64,000 bases of DNA, taken from positions 62,001 to 126,000 of the forward strand of contig NZ_CP088022.1 in assembly GCF_013373795.3 (NCBI RefSeq). Direction: 5' to 3'. The stretch comes from Bradyrhizobium quebecense. GTDB taxonomy: Bacteria; Pseudomonadota; Alphaproteobacteria; Rhizobiales; Xanthobacteraceae. This document shows positions 52,335 through 61,385 of this stretch, one piece after another (position 1 is the first letter of the stretch; the number at the start of each line of letters is the position of its first letter). A program made the position numbers and the translations under genes. The notes under the pieces are model-generated. The model saw only the letters and a list, made by a program, of their open reading frames with translations. It was not told the DNA's origin and made no database searches.

Positions 52335-52703
52335 GTGGCAGATGCAAGCTTCAGCCTTCTGACGGGCAACGATATCGAAACGCGCCTGGTCCGGGCCGGC
52401 GGCCTCATCTTTCGCGAAGGTGAGCAGGCCAACGAGCTGTTCGTGATCAAGAGCGGCTATGTGCGCATTCAGGTCGGTAACAAGACCATGGCGGACCTGG
52501 CGCCTGACACGATCTTTGGCGAAATGGCATTGATCGACAACGAGCCAAGAAGCGCGACCGCCACGGCGCTCACGGATGTCGAGCTCGTCCCGGTCTCGGA
52601 AAAGCAGTTTCTCTTCCTCGTCAGCCAGACGCCGCATTTTGCCCTGAAGGTGATGAGGACGCTGGCCCAGCGGCTCAGAACGATGAACAAGGGCGTCTAT
52701 TAG
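52335..52703 (+). CDS. Stand-alone cyclic-nucleotide-binding domain protein
   Basis: The 122-residue protein consists of one cNMP-binding fold: 'IFREGEQANELFVIKSGYVRIQVGNK', the phosphate-binding cassette 'FGEMALIDNEPRSATATAL' (about residues 62-80, with Glu and Arg that hold the ribose-phosphate) and a C-terminal helix. There is no DNA-binding domain, so it is not a CRP-type activator. GTG at 52335 follows 'aaagga'. Its close position behind pit suggests that it modulates that transporter, which is inference. Confidence 0.88.
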   Translation: MADASFSLLTGNDIETRLVRAGGLIFREGEQANELFVIKSGYVRIQVGNKTMADLAPDTIFGEMALIDNEPRSATATALTDVELVPVSEKQFLFLVSQTPHFALKVMRTLAQRLRTMNKGVY

Positions 52704-52912
52704 GCGAGGCGAACAGAGCATCTCGCCAATTCACGCTTCGCGCGAAAACCTCTCGCTGAGCGTTGCAGCCAAAACGGCGGACATTCCCGTCTGCCGTCGC
52801 TTCGGCTTGACGCCGTCGGCGGCGCGCGGCACGTGACGACGCTTGAACGGCCTTGAACGTGACACAGTGGTAATGTGACGCAACTTGAACCACCTGCCGG
52901 CGTTACCATCTG

Positions 52913-53461
52913 ATGGCCATGCCCGAGGACGACATTTTCTCTCCCCACGCCACGCGATCGCGGCCGCCGTTCGGCGGGGCGCAGGCGCGCGGCAAGGTCA
53001 TCGATCAGGACGGGCGCGAGCTCGGCGATGGCCCGCTGCATCCGCAGTTCCAAGGCTTTCAGGAAAGCTTCAGCTTCGACTTCCGCAACTCGACCGCCAA
53101 CCCGTTCGGCAACCTGACGCGCGAGGAGCGGCTCGCACGGCTGGAGATGATCGCAAAGCTGCTCGACGTCGCCTTCGTCGTGCCGGGCACCAATGTCCGC
53201 TACGGCATCGACGGGTTGATCGGCCTGATCCCGGTGATCGGCGATCTCATCACCACCGCGATCTCGCTGTGGCTGGTGCGCGAGGCCCGCTTGCTGGGTG
53301 CGCCCTGGCACATCACCGCGCGGATGCTTGCCAATGTCGCGGTCGACGGCGTGGTTGGCATGGTGCCGGTGGCGGGCGATGCCTTCGACGTCATGTTCCG
53401 CGCCAATATCCGCAATGTGCGGATGCTGCGGCGCTGGCTCGACAAGCAGCCGAGACTCTAA
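52913..53461 (+). CDS. DUF4112 protein
   Basis: A 182-residue protein. The C-terminal 110 residues hold the DUF4112 pattern: 'LARLEMIAKLLDVAFVVPGTNVRYGIDGLIGLIPVIGDLITTAISLWLVREAR' and 'NVAVDGVVGMVPVAGDAFDVMFRANIRN', with one or two amphipathic membrane-associated helices. The N-terminal 65 residues are polar and probably disordered. Function unknown. ATG at 52913; a second ATG at 52919 is equally possible. It shares a bidirectional terminator with the next, convergent gene. Confidence 0.88.
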   Translation: MAMPEDDIFSPHATRSRPPFGGAQARGKVIDQDGRELGDGPLHPQFQGFQESFSFDFRNSTANPFGNLTREERLARLEMIAKLLDVAFVVPGTNVRYGIDGLIGLIPVIGDLITTAISLWLVREARLLGAPWHITARMLANVAVDGVVGMVPVAGDAFDVMFRANIRNVRMLRRWLDKQPRL

Positions 53462-53471
53462 CCTCAAAAAC

Positions 53472-53501
53472 AAAAGCCCCCGGATCGGTCCGAGGGCTTT
53501 T
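53472..53501. terminator. Bidirectional rho-independent terminator
   Basis: A 13-bp stem with one mismatch (53472-53484 with 53489-53501), A-rich on the left and T-rich on the right, around a 4-base loop. It serves the DUF4112 gene (plus) and the convergent small gene at 53523-53813 (minus). Confidence 0.9.
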
Positions 53502-53522
53502 CGTTAGCGACGAGTAGAAGGT

Positions 53523-53813
53523 CTATGCAGCGTCGGCGTCGGTCTGGGCCGGCTCGGGGCGCGGACGGCGCGGCAGCGGGAAGCCTTCGCTCTCATACAG
53601 CGAACGGATGCCGTTCTGGTCGAAACGGGCTTCCTCGACCTGGAGATAGGCGCCGTTCAGCGAGTCCGCCGGCAGCTCTTCCATCGCAAAGCGCACGGCT
53701 TCGGCGGCAGTGCCGAAACGGCGATAGGCGAAGCCGGCCCGCTTCTTCTTGCGGATCGCGGCGGGGAACAGTTCGGCGGACGTGTTATAGTTGAACGGAC
53801 GCAGGGGACGCAT
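53523..53813 (-). CDS. Small conserved-looking hypothetical protein, 96 aa
   Basis: The frame gives 'MRPLRPFNYNTSAELFPAAIRKKKRAGFAYRRFGTAAEAVRFAMEE', a compact basic N-terminal half, followed by 'LPADSLNGAYLQVEEARFDQNGIRSLYESEGFPLPRR' and an acidic tail. It has no signal or membrane segment and I do not recognise a family, but codon use and a proper terminator support it. The 222-base upstream gap is comparatively AT-rich and holds its promoter. Confidence 0.72.
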   Translation of the reverse strand: MRPLRPFNYNTSAELFPAAIRKKKRAGFAYRRFGTAAEAVRFAMEELPADSLNGAYLQVEEARFDQNGIRSLYESEGFPLPRRPRPEPAQTDADAA

Positions 53814-54035
53814 GGTCGACGACCTCTTGTGTTCTTGGCATAGAGCGGCGAAAGGGATTTTGGGGGACGGCGGCCTATAATCGGCGGCGCGCCGTACATG
53901 TCATTTCGATCCCTAATATAGGCCTCTTTGACAAAAATGCGACCCCAGAAGCGCCCCCGGCAGGGCACATGCTGAATCCGCGCATGGCACGCGGTCGATC
54001 AAAATAACTTAATCAATTTCAATAGCTTACAGCCA

Positions 54036-54200
54036 TTAAATCTTGTCGAGCAAGGCCAGGATCACGACCACGATCAAAATCACCCCGAAAAGGCCCATTC
54101 CGGAGTGGCCGAGACCATAGCCATAGCCGCGGATGCGGCCGCTATAGCCGCCCAGCAGGATAATCAGCAGGAGGATGATGAGGATCAGTCCAAGCGACAT
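54036..54200 (-). CDS. DUF3309-like small membrane protein, 54 aa
   Basis: Too short for a usual frame list. The frame from ATG at 54200 to TAA at 54036 reads 'MSLGLILIILLLIILLGGYS', a Gly/Tyr/Arg-rich loop 'GRIRGYGYGLGHSGMG', then 'LFGVILIVVVILALLDKI'. Two hydrophobic helices around a GYGYG loop are the pattern of DUF3309 proteins in Rhizobiales. Preceded by 'ggagggcgcc' on the coding strand. Function unknown, probably a stress-related inner-membrane peptide. Confidence 0.82.
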   Translation of the reverse strand: MSLGLILIILLLIILLGGYSGRIRGYGYGLGHSGMGLFGVILIVVVILALLDKI

Positions 54201-54337
54201 GGCGCCCTCCTCAGAACAGGCGGCAGCCGCACGGCGAGACGCCTACGGCCCCGCGAATTCGGAGCAAAGCACATTCCGGGGCGCGAGTCGTTAAGGCCGC
54301 CGGCCGATCACGAGGATGTTGTTGGGCGCCGGGGCGG

Positions 54338-54715
54338 CTATTTCTTGCTTTCGTCGATCGGGAGCACCTTCAGGGGCGTCGGATAGGGCTCGACCCGCAG
54401 CGAGTCGCTGGCGATCAGGCCGATCTTGTGCAGCGGCGCCTGTTCGAGCTCGCCGGAAGCGGATTTGTGCACGGCGTATTGCCAGACGCTGATCGAGCCC
54501 TTGGCGACCAGCATCTTGGCGATGCCGCCGGCATTCTGGCCCTCGACTTGCGCGAGATCGGCATCCGTCAGGCCGATGGCGATTTCGTCCTTGGAGGTGA
54601 TGACCTTGAACAGCGAGATCTTGTCGGCGGCGAAGGCCGGCATGCTCACGGCGCTCCCGATGACGAAGCTGGCAAGACCGAGACCAAACAAAAGCTTTGC
54701 TGGAATTGGCGACAT
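54338..54715 (-). CDS. Secreted protein of unknown function, 125 aa
   Basis: ATG at 54715 starts a signal peptide ('MSPIPAKLLFGLGLASFVIG', cleaved after 'SMPAFA'). The mature 95 residues ('ADKISLFKVITSKDEIAIGLTDADLAQVEGQNAGGIAKMLVAKG') form a small mixed alpha/beta protein, probably periplasmic. I do not recognise a family. It lies on the same strand as the msrB and msrA genes but 178 bases away from msrB. Confidence 0.78.
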   Translation of the reverse strand: MSPIPAKLLFGLGLASFVIGSAVSMPAFAADKISLFKVITSKDEIAIGLTDADLAQVEGQNAGGIAKMLVAKGSISVWQYAVHKSASGELEQAPLHKIGLIASDSLRVEPYPTPLKVLPIDESKK

Positions 54716-54893
54716 CAAAATTTCCTTATGTTTACGCGCGCGGAAGGACGGCCGCGCCAAAACAAAACCCCGCGCGACCGGTTCTTGGTCGCGCGGGGCG
54801 GAGAAATTGTTCGACGTGAGGCCGGGATATTTGCCGGACCCGCCATCGTCATTGCCGGGCTTGACCTGGCAATCCATCGCAGAGCGGCAGCTG

Positions 54894-55307
<414 letters not shown>

Positions 55308-55326
55308 TCAACCTCCTTGGTTTGAT

Positions 55327-55411
55327 CGTCATTGCGAGGAGCGGAGCGACGAAGCAAGCCATCTTTCCGCTTGCCGCGATATGGATTGCTTCGCTTCGCT
55401 CGCAATGACGG
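55327..55411. repeat. Intergenic palindromic repeat, 'cgtcattgcgagg' family
   Basis: Second copy of the element at 25107-25190; 'cgtcattgcgaggagcgga' is mirrored by 'cttcgctcgcaatgacg'. Both copies lie between two genes of the same minus-strand unit (binding protein/permease, and msrA/msrB). Confidence 0.87.
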
Positions 55412-55422
55412 GAAGCGTCGCC

Positions 55423-56139
55423 TCAGTTGGTGACCTTGGTGCTGCTCACCAGCGTCGGCTTCTCGATGTAGTTCTCCGCGAAGATCTTCTTCAGGTTTTC
55501 GACCTTCGGGATGTCGTTATACGCAATATAGGGTTGGTTCGGGTGCAGCGTCAGATAGTCCTGGTGGTAGCCCTCCGCCGGATAGAACGCCTCCAGCGCG
55601 CCGACCTTGGTGACGATCGGCTTCTTGTAGACCTTGGCGGCGTTGAGCTGGGCGATATAGGCGTCCGCCACCTTCTTCTGCTCGTCGCTGGTCGTGAAGA
55701 TCGCCGAGCGATACTGCGTGCCGGAGTCGGGCCCCTGGCGGTTCAACTGGGTCGGGTCGTGCACGACGGAGAAGAAGATCTGCAGGATCTTGCCGTAGGA
55801 GATCTTCTGCGGATCGTACTTGATTTCGACGGATTCGGCGTGGCCGGTGGTGCCGGTCGAGACCTTCTCGTAATCAGCATTCGCCTTGCTGCCGCCGGAG
55901 TAGCCGGACACCGCGCTGACGATGCCGGCGGTGTGCTGGAACACGCCCTGCACGCCCCAGAAGCAGCCGCCGGCAAGCACCGCGGTCTTGATGCCGGTTT
56001 CCGGCGCGCTCGCGGCCGGCGGCGGGATGACCACGGCGTCCTCGGCGGCAAGCGAGGGCGCAACGGCAAAAGCTGTGACGGCCAGCGCGCCGATCGCGGC
56101 GGCGTAAAGCGAGAGGCGGCTGAGGGAGCTTTTGGGCAT
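55423..56139 (-). CDS. msrA: Periplasmic peptide-methionine (S)-S-oxide reductase MsrA
   Basis: A 238-residue MsrA with an N-terminal signal peptide ('LSLYAAAIGALAVTAFAVAPSLAA', after 'MPKSSLSR'), so the enzyme works in the periplasm. The catalytic motif 'GGCFWG' is at residues 57-62 (Cys59), with 'YSGGSKANADYEKVSTGTTGHAESVEI', 'DPTQLNRQGPDSGTQYRSAIF' and 'EGYHQDYLTLHP' downstream. It reduces methionine-S-sulfoxide. ATG at 56139 is chosen because it starts the signal peptide; the frame seven codons before begins with MRSHEEP. Confidence 0.93.
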   Translation of the reverse strand: MPKSSLSRLSLYAAAIGALAVTAFAVAPSLAAEDAVVIPPPAASAPETGIKTAVLAGGCFWGVQGVFQHTAGIVSAVSGYSGGSKANADYEKVSTGTTGHAESVEIKYDPQKISYGKILQIFFSVVHDPTQLNRQGPDSGTQYRSAIFTTSDEQKKVADAYIAQLNAAKVYKKPIVTKVGALEAFYPAEGYHQDYLTLHPNQPYIAYNDIPKVENLKKIFAENYIEKPTLVSSTKVTN

Positions 56140-56326
56140 GGGTTCCTCGTGGGATCGCAATTGGGGGCCAGTCTAGAGCGGGAGCCGGCATTGGCAAATC
56201 GGGCCGGGCTGCTCCGACGCTTCAAAATACGGGCGAGGGGGCGTTTTGTTACGGCGCCGGCCACACGGTTTCGTGAGGGAAATGCTGGTTATTCAGACGT
56301 GTAGGTGCCGTGGAGGTGCCATGCAC

Positions 56327-56452
56327 CCGTCATCCTGAGGAGCCGCGGAGCGGCGTCTCGAAGGATGCACGGCCCGGCTGTGGCCGATTCATCCTTCGAG
56401 GCTCGCTCCGCTCGCACCTCAGGCTCGCTCCGCTCGCACCTCAGGATGACGG
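56327..56452. repeat. Intergenic palindromic repeat, 'cgtcatcctgagg' family, with internal duplication
   Basis: From 'ccgtcatcctgaggagccgc' to 'cctcaggatgacgg'. A 22-base unit (56402-56423) is exactly repeated in tandem at 56424-56445, which lengthens this copy. It lies between msrA and the convergent helicase gene. Confidence 0.88.
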
Positions 56453-56481
56453 GTCTAGGAAGTGTAGAGTGCGCGGGACTT

Positions 56482-57591
56482 TCACACCACGATGCTCAGT
56501 CGCTTCGCCGCCCGCGTGATGCCGGTGTACAGCCACCGCGCGCGCGAGTCCTGGAACGCAAAGCTCTCGTCGAACAGCACGACGTCGTCCCATTGCGAGC
56601 CCTGCGACTTGTGCACGGTCAGCACATAGCCGTAGTCGAACTCGTCATAGGGCTTGCGCTGCTCCCACGGCACGCCCTCGACGCCGCCGTCGAAGCATTC
56701 GCCGCGCACCGAGACCTTGGTGACCTTGTAGCCGAAATCCTCGTCCGGCATCACGCGCATGGTGATGATCTTCGACTTCGACTGCGCGCGCGCCTTGACC
56801 CGCCACAGCCCGCCGTTGAACAGGCCCTTCTTGCGGTTGTTGCGCAGGCAGACCAGCTTGTCGCCGGCGACGGGGAGGGGATCCTCGATGTTCTGCCGCT
56901 GCCGCACCCGCATGTTGTAGGCGCGGCGGGTGTTGTTGCGGCCGACCAGCACCTGGTCGGCGCTCATCACGCGGTCCGGATCGAGCTCCTTGCGCGACAC
57001 CACCTCGCTCTCGCCGTGGCGGCCGATCTCGAGCTCGCGGCCCTCGCGGATATCCATCGACATCCGCACGATCGGATCGTCCTGCGCCTGGCGGTGCACC
57101 TCGGTCAGCATCGCGTCCGGTTCGGCGTCGGTGAAGAAGCCGCCGCCCTGGATCGGCGGCAATTGCGCGGGATCGCCGAGCACCAGCAGCGGGCAATCGA
57201 ACGACATCAGGTCGCGGCCGAGCTCGGCGTCGACCATCGAACATTCGTCGATCACGATCAGCTTGGCTTTTGATGCCGGAGCGTCGTCCCACAGCTCAAA
57301 ACTCGGCTGCTCGACGCCGGACTCGCGGGCGCGGTAGATCAGGGAATGGATCGTGGAGGCGCTGTCGCAACCCTTGTTGCGCATCACGAGCGCCGCCTTG
57401 CCGGTGAAGGCCGCGAACTTCACCTCGCCGTCGACGCCTTCGGCGATGTGGCGGGCGAGCGTGGTCTTGCCGGTTCCAGCATAGCCGAACAGGCGGAATA
57501 CCGGCGGCGTCCCGTTCTGGCCGGGCTTGGCTTTCAGCCAATCGGCAACGGCTTTCAGCGCGGAGTCCTGGTGCGGCGTAAAGGTGGTCAT
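56482..57591 (-). CDS. SF1 DNA helicase, RecD2/Dda-like
   Basis: A 369-residue ATP-driven helicase: Walker A 'GYAGTGKTT' (residues 36-44), Walker B 'LIVIDECSM' (Asp115, Glu116), motif III 'VLGDPAQLPPIQGGG' and the UvrD_C_2 end 'YVLTVHKSQGSQWDDVVLF' with motif VI-like 'YTGITRAAKRL'. It resembles the compact RecD-like/T4-Dda helicases that work alone, without RecBC. ATG at 57591 gives 'MTTFTPHQDSALKAV'; the frame ten codons longer adds 'MIARSPFRKL'. Role in DNA repair or replication restart is inferred. Confidence 0.9.
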   Translation of the reverse strand: MTTFTPHQDSALKAVADWLKAKPGQNGTPPVFRLFGYAGTGKTTLARHIAEGVDGEVKFAAFTGKAALVMRNKGCDSASTIHSLIYRARESGVEQPSFELWDDAPASKAKLIVIDECSMVDAELGRDLMSFDCPLLVLGDPAQLPPIQGGGFFTDAEPDAMLTEVHRQAQDDPIVRMSMDIREGRELEIGRHGESEVVSRKELDPDRVMSADQVLVGRNNTRRAYNMRVRQRQNIEDPLPVAGDKLVCLRNNRKKGLFNGGLWRVKARAQSKSKIITMRVMPDEDFGYKVTKVSVRGECFDGGVEGVPWEQRKPYDEFDYGYVLTVHKSQGSQWDDVVLFDESFAFQDSRARWLYTGITRAAKRLSIVV

Positions 57592-57810
57592 GAGCTTTCG
57601 GAAGGGTGAGCGCGCGATCAATAGCGCCGCGACTCAGCTCGTTACAAGCTAACCATTCGTGCGTTCCGATCAAGCCGGCTTCCGCTACGCGGAATTGGGG
57701 TTTCGTTCCCGAGGCTAGACTTGGGGTGTTACGGCACTAGACTGCCGTAAAACAACAAATGGTCGGGGACCACAACAAATGGTCAAGCACGCGACCTTGG
57801 GAGTGACGCC

Positions 57811-59016
57811 ATGAAATTCGGCATCTTCTACGAGCTGCAACTGCCGCGCCCCTGGAACGATGGCGACGAGCTCAGGCTCTACCAGAACGCACTGACGCAA
57901 TTGGAGACCGCCGACCGGCTTGGCTACGACTACGCCTGGGTCGTCGAGCATCACTTCCTCGAGGAATATTCGCACTCGCCGGCGCCGGAATCTTTCCTCG
58001 CCGCCGCGAGCCAGCGCACCAGGAACATCCGGCTCGGCCACGGCATCTTCCAGCTCACCACCAATCATCCCGCGCGCGTCGCCGAGCGGGTGGCGGTGCT
58101 CGATCTGCTCTCTAACGGCCGCTGTGAGTTCGGCATGGGTGAAAGCGCCTCGATCACCGAGCTGACGCCGTTCGGCCGCGACATGGAGACCAAGCGCGAG
58201 GTGTTCGAGGAGGCGGTGAGTGCGATCTTCCCGATGTTCACCAAGGTCGGCACCGAACATCACGGCAAGTATTTCGACATCCCGCTGCGCAATGTCGTGC
58301 CGAAGCCGGTGCAGAAGCCGCATCCGCCGCTCTGGATGGCCTGCTCGCAACTGCCGACGATCGAGCGCGCCGGGCAGAACGGGTTTGGTGCGCTCGGCTT
58401 CCAGTTCGTCAGCGCCGAGGCGGCGCATGCCTGGGTGCACGCCTATTACAACGCGATCACCAAGCGGCTGAAGAAGCTCGCCGACTACGAGATCAATCCC
58501 AACATGGCGCTGGTCTCGTTCTTCATGTGCGCCGAGACCGACGAAGAGGCGCGCAAGCGCGCCGACGGCGCGACCTTCTTCCAGTTCGCGCTGCGCTATT
58601 ACGGCCAGGCGCAGAACCGGCAGCGGCCGGCACCCGGTACGGTCAACATGTGGGACGAGTACAACAAGTGGAAGCGCGAGAATCCCGAGGCGCAGGAGGC
58701 CGCGCTGCGCGGCGGCCTGATCGGTTCGCCGGAAACGATCGCTAAGAAGCTGCGGCGCTTCCGCGCGTCGCATATCGACCAGGTGATCCTGCTCAACCAG
58801 GCCGGCAAGAACACCCATGAGCACATCTGCGAGTCGCTCGAGCTTTTTGGGAAAGAGGTAATGCCCGAGTTCCAGCACGATCCCGAGCACGATGCCTGGA
58901 AGAAGGGCGTGCTTGACGGCTCGATCCAGCTCGAGGAGATCGACACTCAGGCGTTCTCGGACCGCTATGGTAAACTCGCGGTCAGTGTCGGCCCGAAGAC
59001 CGCAGCCGCGGGCTGA
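57811..59016 (+). CDS. LLM-class flavin-dependent oxidoreductase
   Basis: A 401-residue luciferase-like protein: 'MKFGIFYELQLPRPW', 'DYAWVVEHHFLEEYSHSPAPESFLAAASQRT', 'LGHGIFQLTTNHPARVAERVAVLDLLSNGRCEFGMGE' and a C-terminal helical part. The 'EHHF' and 'NGR.EFGxGE' blocks are typical of bacterial luciferase-like monooxygenases that use reduced FMN. The substrate is unknown. It precedes the alkanesulfonate operon but is separated from it by 415 bases with a repeat, so it is probably a separate transcript. Confidence 0.9.
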   Translation: MKFGIFYELQLPRPWNDGDELRLYQNALTQLETADRLGYDYAWVVEHHFLEEYSHSPAPESFLAAASQRTRNIRLGHGIFQLTTNHPARVAERVAVLDLLSNGRCEFGMGESASITELTPFGRDMETKREVFEEAVSAIFPMFTKVGTEHHGKYFDIPLRNVVPKPVQKPHPPLWMACSQLPTIERAGQNGFGALGFQFVSAEAAHAWVHAYYNAITKRLKKLADYEINPNMALVSFFMCAETDEEARKRADGATFFQFALRYYGQAQNRQRPAPGTVNMWDEYNKWKRENPEAQEAALRGGLIGSPETIAKKLRRFRASHIDQVILLNQAGKNTHEHICESLELFGKEVMPEFQHDPEHDAWKKGVLDGSIQLEEIDTQAFSDRYGKLAVSVGPKTAAAG

Positions 59017-59057
59017 TCGAGAGCAGTAGCTTCAATCGGTGTGGCCGCGTGTTCGAT

Positions 59058-59180
59058 CCACCTCTCCCCGACGGGGAGAGGTGGATTTGCGCAGCAAATC
59101 GGGTGAGGGGCCGCAGCTCCCGCGAGAGACTGTGACCCCTCACCCGGCGCTGCGCGCCGACCTCTCCCAAGGGAGAGGTG
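59058..59180. repeat. Intergenic palindromic repeat, 'cacctctcccc' family
   Basis: Left module 'ccacctctccccgacgggga' plus 'gaggtgg', right module 'cctctcccaagggagagg', and 'aaatcgggtgagggg' between. It occupies part of the 415-base gap 59017-59431; the remaining 59181-59431 has no gene and presumably holds the promoter of the sulfonate operon. Confidence 0.83.
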
Positions 59181-59431
59181 AACCACCGACGTTACTTTCT
59201 CTAATCTCATCGCGCTTTCATCCCCTGCAGCGACCTCGCGATCGCGTGAAGAAAATAATTCGCTACGCGCGACCCGCGCCTTGAACGAAACGGCACGTGC
59301 GATGCCTGCACCGAAGTGCCGGCATCGCTATTTTTGTGCGGTGCTCGACAGCTTCATTCGCGCGCCCCATCATCCTGACATTGCATGATCGCGTGTTGAG
59401 AAGCGCGCTTGATCGTCAGGAGAGTCTCGGA

Positions 59432-60382
59432 ATGAAGCGTCGTGAGTTCCTCCAGCTGTCGCTTGCCACAGCAGCTGCTGCTGCGCTGTCAGGGCGCGCG
59501 CAGGCCCAGGCGGACGCGAAGGAAGTTCGTATCGGCTACCAGAAGAACGGCGTGCTCGTTATCACGCGCCAGCGTGAGGCCTTGGAAAATCATTTCAAGC
59601 CGCAGGGCGTCAGCGTGAAATGGGTCGAGTTCTCCTCGGGCCCGCCGATGATGGAGGCGATGAATGTCGGCAGCGTCGATTACGGCGCGGTCGGCGATTC
59701 CCCGCCGATCTTCGCCCAGGCCGCGGGCGCGGCCATCGTCTATGCCGCCGCGCAGCCCATCATCAACGGGTCGGGGATCCTGGTGCCGCAGAATTCGGCA
59801 ATCACCGCCATCGCCGATCTCAAGGGCAAGCGTGTCGGCTTCACCAAGGGATCCAGTGCGCACAACGTCGTGATCCAGACGCTGGAGAAGGCCGGGCTGA
59901 CCTATGACGACATCACGCCGGTCTATCTGACGCCGCCGGACGCAGGTCCTGCCTTTGCCAATGGCGGCATCGACGCCTGGGCGATCTGGGATCCGTATTT
60001 TGCGATCGCCGAGACCAGGCAGAACGGCCGCATTCTGGTCAAGAGCAGCGATATCACCAAGACCAACGCGTTCTACATCGCCAACCGCGATTTCGCGAAC
60101 AAGCACGGCGCCCTGCTGCAGCAGATCGTCGATGTCACGACATCAACGGCGAAATGGGCCGAGGCGCATCCCGATGAGGTCGCGAAATCGCTGGCCGCCG
60201 TCACCGGCGTCCCGCTCGATATCCAGACCATCGCGGCAAAGCGGGCCGGCTTCTCGGTCGGCCCCGTGACCGACGACATCATTGCGACCCAGCAGGGCGT
60301 CGCCGATCGCTTCTTCAAGCTCGGCCTGATCCCAAGGCAGATCGCGATCCGCGACATCGTCTGGCGCAATACCCAGACCTGA
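59432..60382 (+). CDS. ssuA: Aliphatic sulfonate ABC transporter binding protein (Tat-exported)
   Basis: A 316-residue SsuA-type periplasmic protein. The N-terminus 'MKRREFLQLSLATAAAAALS' holds the twin-arginine RREFL motif, so folding in the cytosol before export is likely. The mature part has 'VRIGYQKNGVLVITRQREALE', '[36 protein letters not shown]' and 'GGIDAWAIWDPYFAIAE', the pattern of sulfonate and taurine binders. It delivers organosulfonates to SsuBC. ATG at 59432 follows 'caggagag'. A second, Sec-type SsuA follows 49 bases later. Confidence 0.92.
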   Translation: MKRREFLQLSLATAAAAALSGRAQAQADAKEVRIGYQKNGVLVITRQREALENHFKPQGVSVKWVEFSSGPPMMEAMNVGSVDYGAVGDSPPIFAQAAGAAIVYAAAQPIINGSGILVPQNSAITAIADLKGKRVGFTKGSSAHNVVIQTLEKAGLTYDDITPVYLTPPDAGPAFANGGIDAWAIWDPYFAIAETRQNGRILVKSSDITKTNAFYIANRDFANKHGALLQQIVDVTTSTAKWAEAHPDEVAKSLAAVTGVPLDIQTIAAKRAGFSVGPVTDDIIATQQGVADRFFKLGLIPRQIAIRDIVWRNTQT

Positions 60383-60431
60383 TCGGCGTCTTGCTCAGTT
60401 CCTTGGTGAATTCAATGCAAAGGATATTCCT

Positions 60432-61385
60432 ATGACGCGTTTGTTTCGACGCTGGGTCGCCCGCGCGGTGCTGTCGGTCAGCATCGTGGCTGCTAGCGTC
60501 GGCGCCTCCTACGGTCAGGAGAAGGTCGTCCGCATCGGCTTCCAGAAATACGGCAAGCTGGTGCTGTTGAAAAGCAAGGGCTCGCTCGAGGAGAAGCTGA
60601 AATCGGTCGGCTACAAGGTCGCCTGGACCGAGTTTCCGTCCGGGCCGCCGCTGCTTGAAGCGCTCAATGTCGGCGTGATCGATTTCGGCAACACCGGCGA
60701 GGCGCCGCCGATCTTCGCGCAGGCCGCCGGGGCGCCGCTCCAGTATGTCGCCTACGAGCCGCCGGCGCCAAAGGGCGAGGCGATCCTGGTGCCGAAGGAC
60801 AGCCCGATCAAATCGGTCGCCGATCTCAGGGGCAAGAAGGTCGCGCTGAACAAGGGCTCCAACGTCCACTATCTGCTGGTGAAGGCGCTGGAGAAAGCTG
60901 GCGTCAAATATCCCGAGATCGAGCCGGTGTTCCTGGCGCCGGCCGATGCACGCGCGGCGTTCGAGCGCGGCGCGGTCGATGCCTGGGTGATCTGGGATCC
61001 GTTCCAGGCCGCGGCGGAGGCCGCGACCGGCGCGCGCACCGTCGCCGACGGCACCGGCATCGTCGCCAACTATCAGTTCTACTTCGCCTCGAAGAAGTTC
61101 CTGCAGACCGATCCGAAGATCGTCGAGCTCGTGCTGGCGCAGCTGAGCGAGGTCGATGACTGGGCCAAGGGTGACATTCACGCCGTCGCCGAACAGCTGG
61201 CGCCGAGCATCGGCCTGTCGGTGCCGGTGGTCGAGGTCGCGCTGAAGCGGCAGGCCTACGGCATCAAGCCGGTCACCGATACCGTGATCGCGGATCAGCA
61301 ACAGGTCGCCGACACGTTCTTCGCGCTCGGCCTGATCCCCAAACCAATCAAGATTTCCGACGTCGCATGGAGGCCGGGCACGTGA
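60432..61385 (+). CDS. ssuA: Aliphatic sulfonate ABC transporter binding protein, second copy
   Basis: A 317-residue SsuA paralogue. The signal peptide '[20 protein letters not shown]' has no twin-arginine motif and is Sec-type. The core segments '[37 protein letters not shown]', '[22 protein letters not shown]' and '[17 protein letters not shown]' line up with its neighbour, with about half identity by eye. It probably widens the range of sulfonates taken up. Its TGA overlaps the ssuD start (GTGA). Confidence 0.93.
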   Translation: MTRLFRRWVARAVLSVSIVAASVGASYGQEKVVRIGFQKYGKLVLLKSKGSLEEKLKSVGYKVAWTEFPSGPPLLEALNVGVIDFGNTGEAPPIFAQAAGAPLQYVAYEPPAPKGEAILVPKDSPIKSVADLRGKKVALNKGSNVHYLLVKALEKAGVKYPEIEPVFLAPADARAAFERGAVDAWVIWDPFQAAAEAATGARTVADGTGIVANYQFYFASKKFLQTDPKIVELVLAQLSEVDDWAKGDIHAVAEQLAPSIGLSVPVVEVALKRQAYGIKPVTDTVIADQQQVADTFFALGLIPKPIKISDVAWRPGT

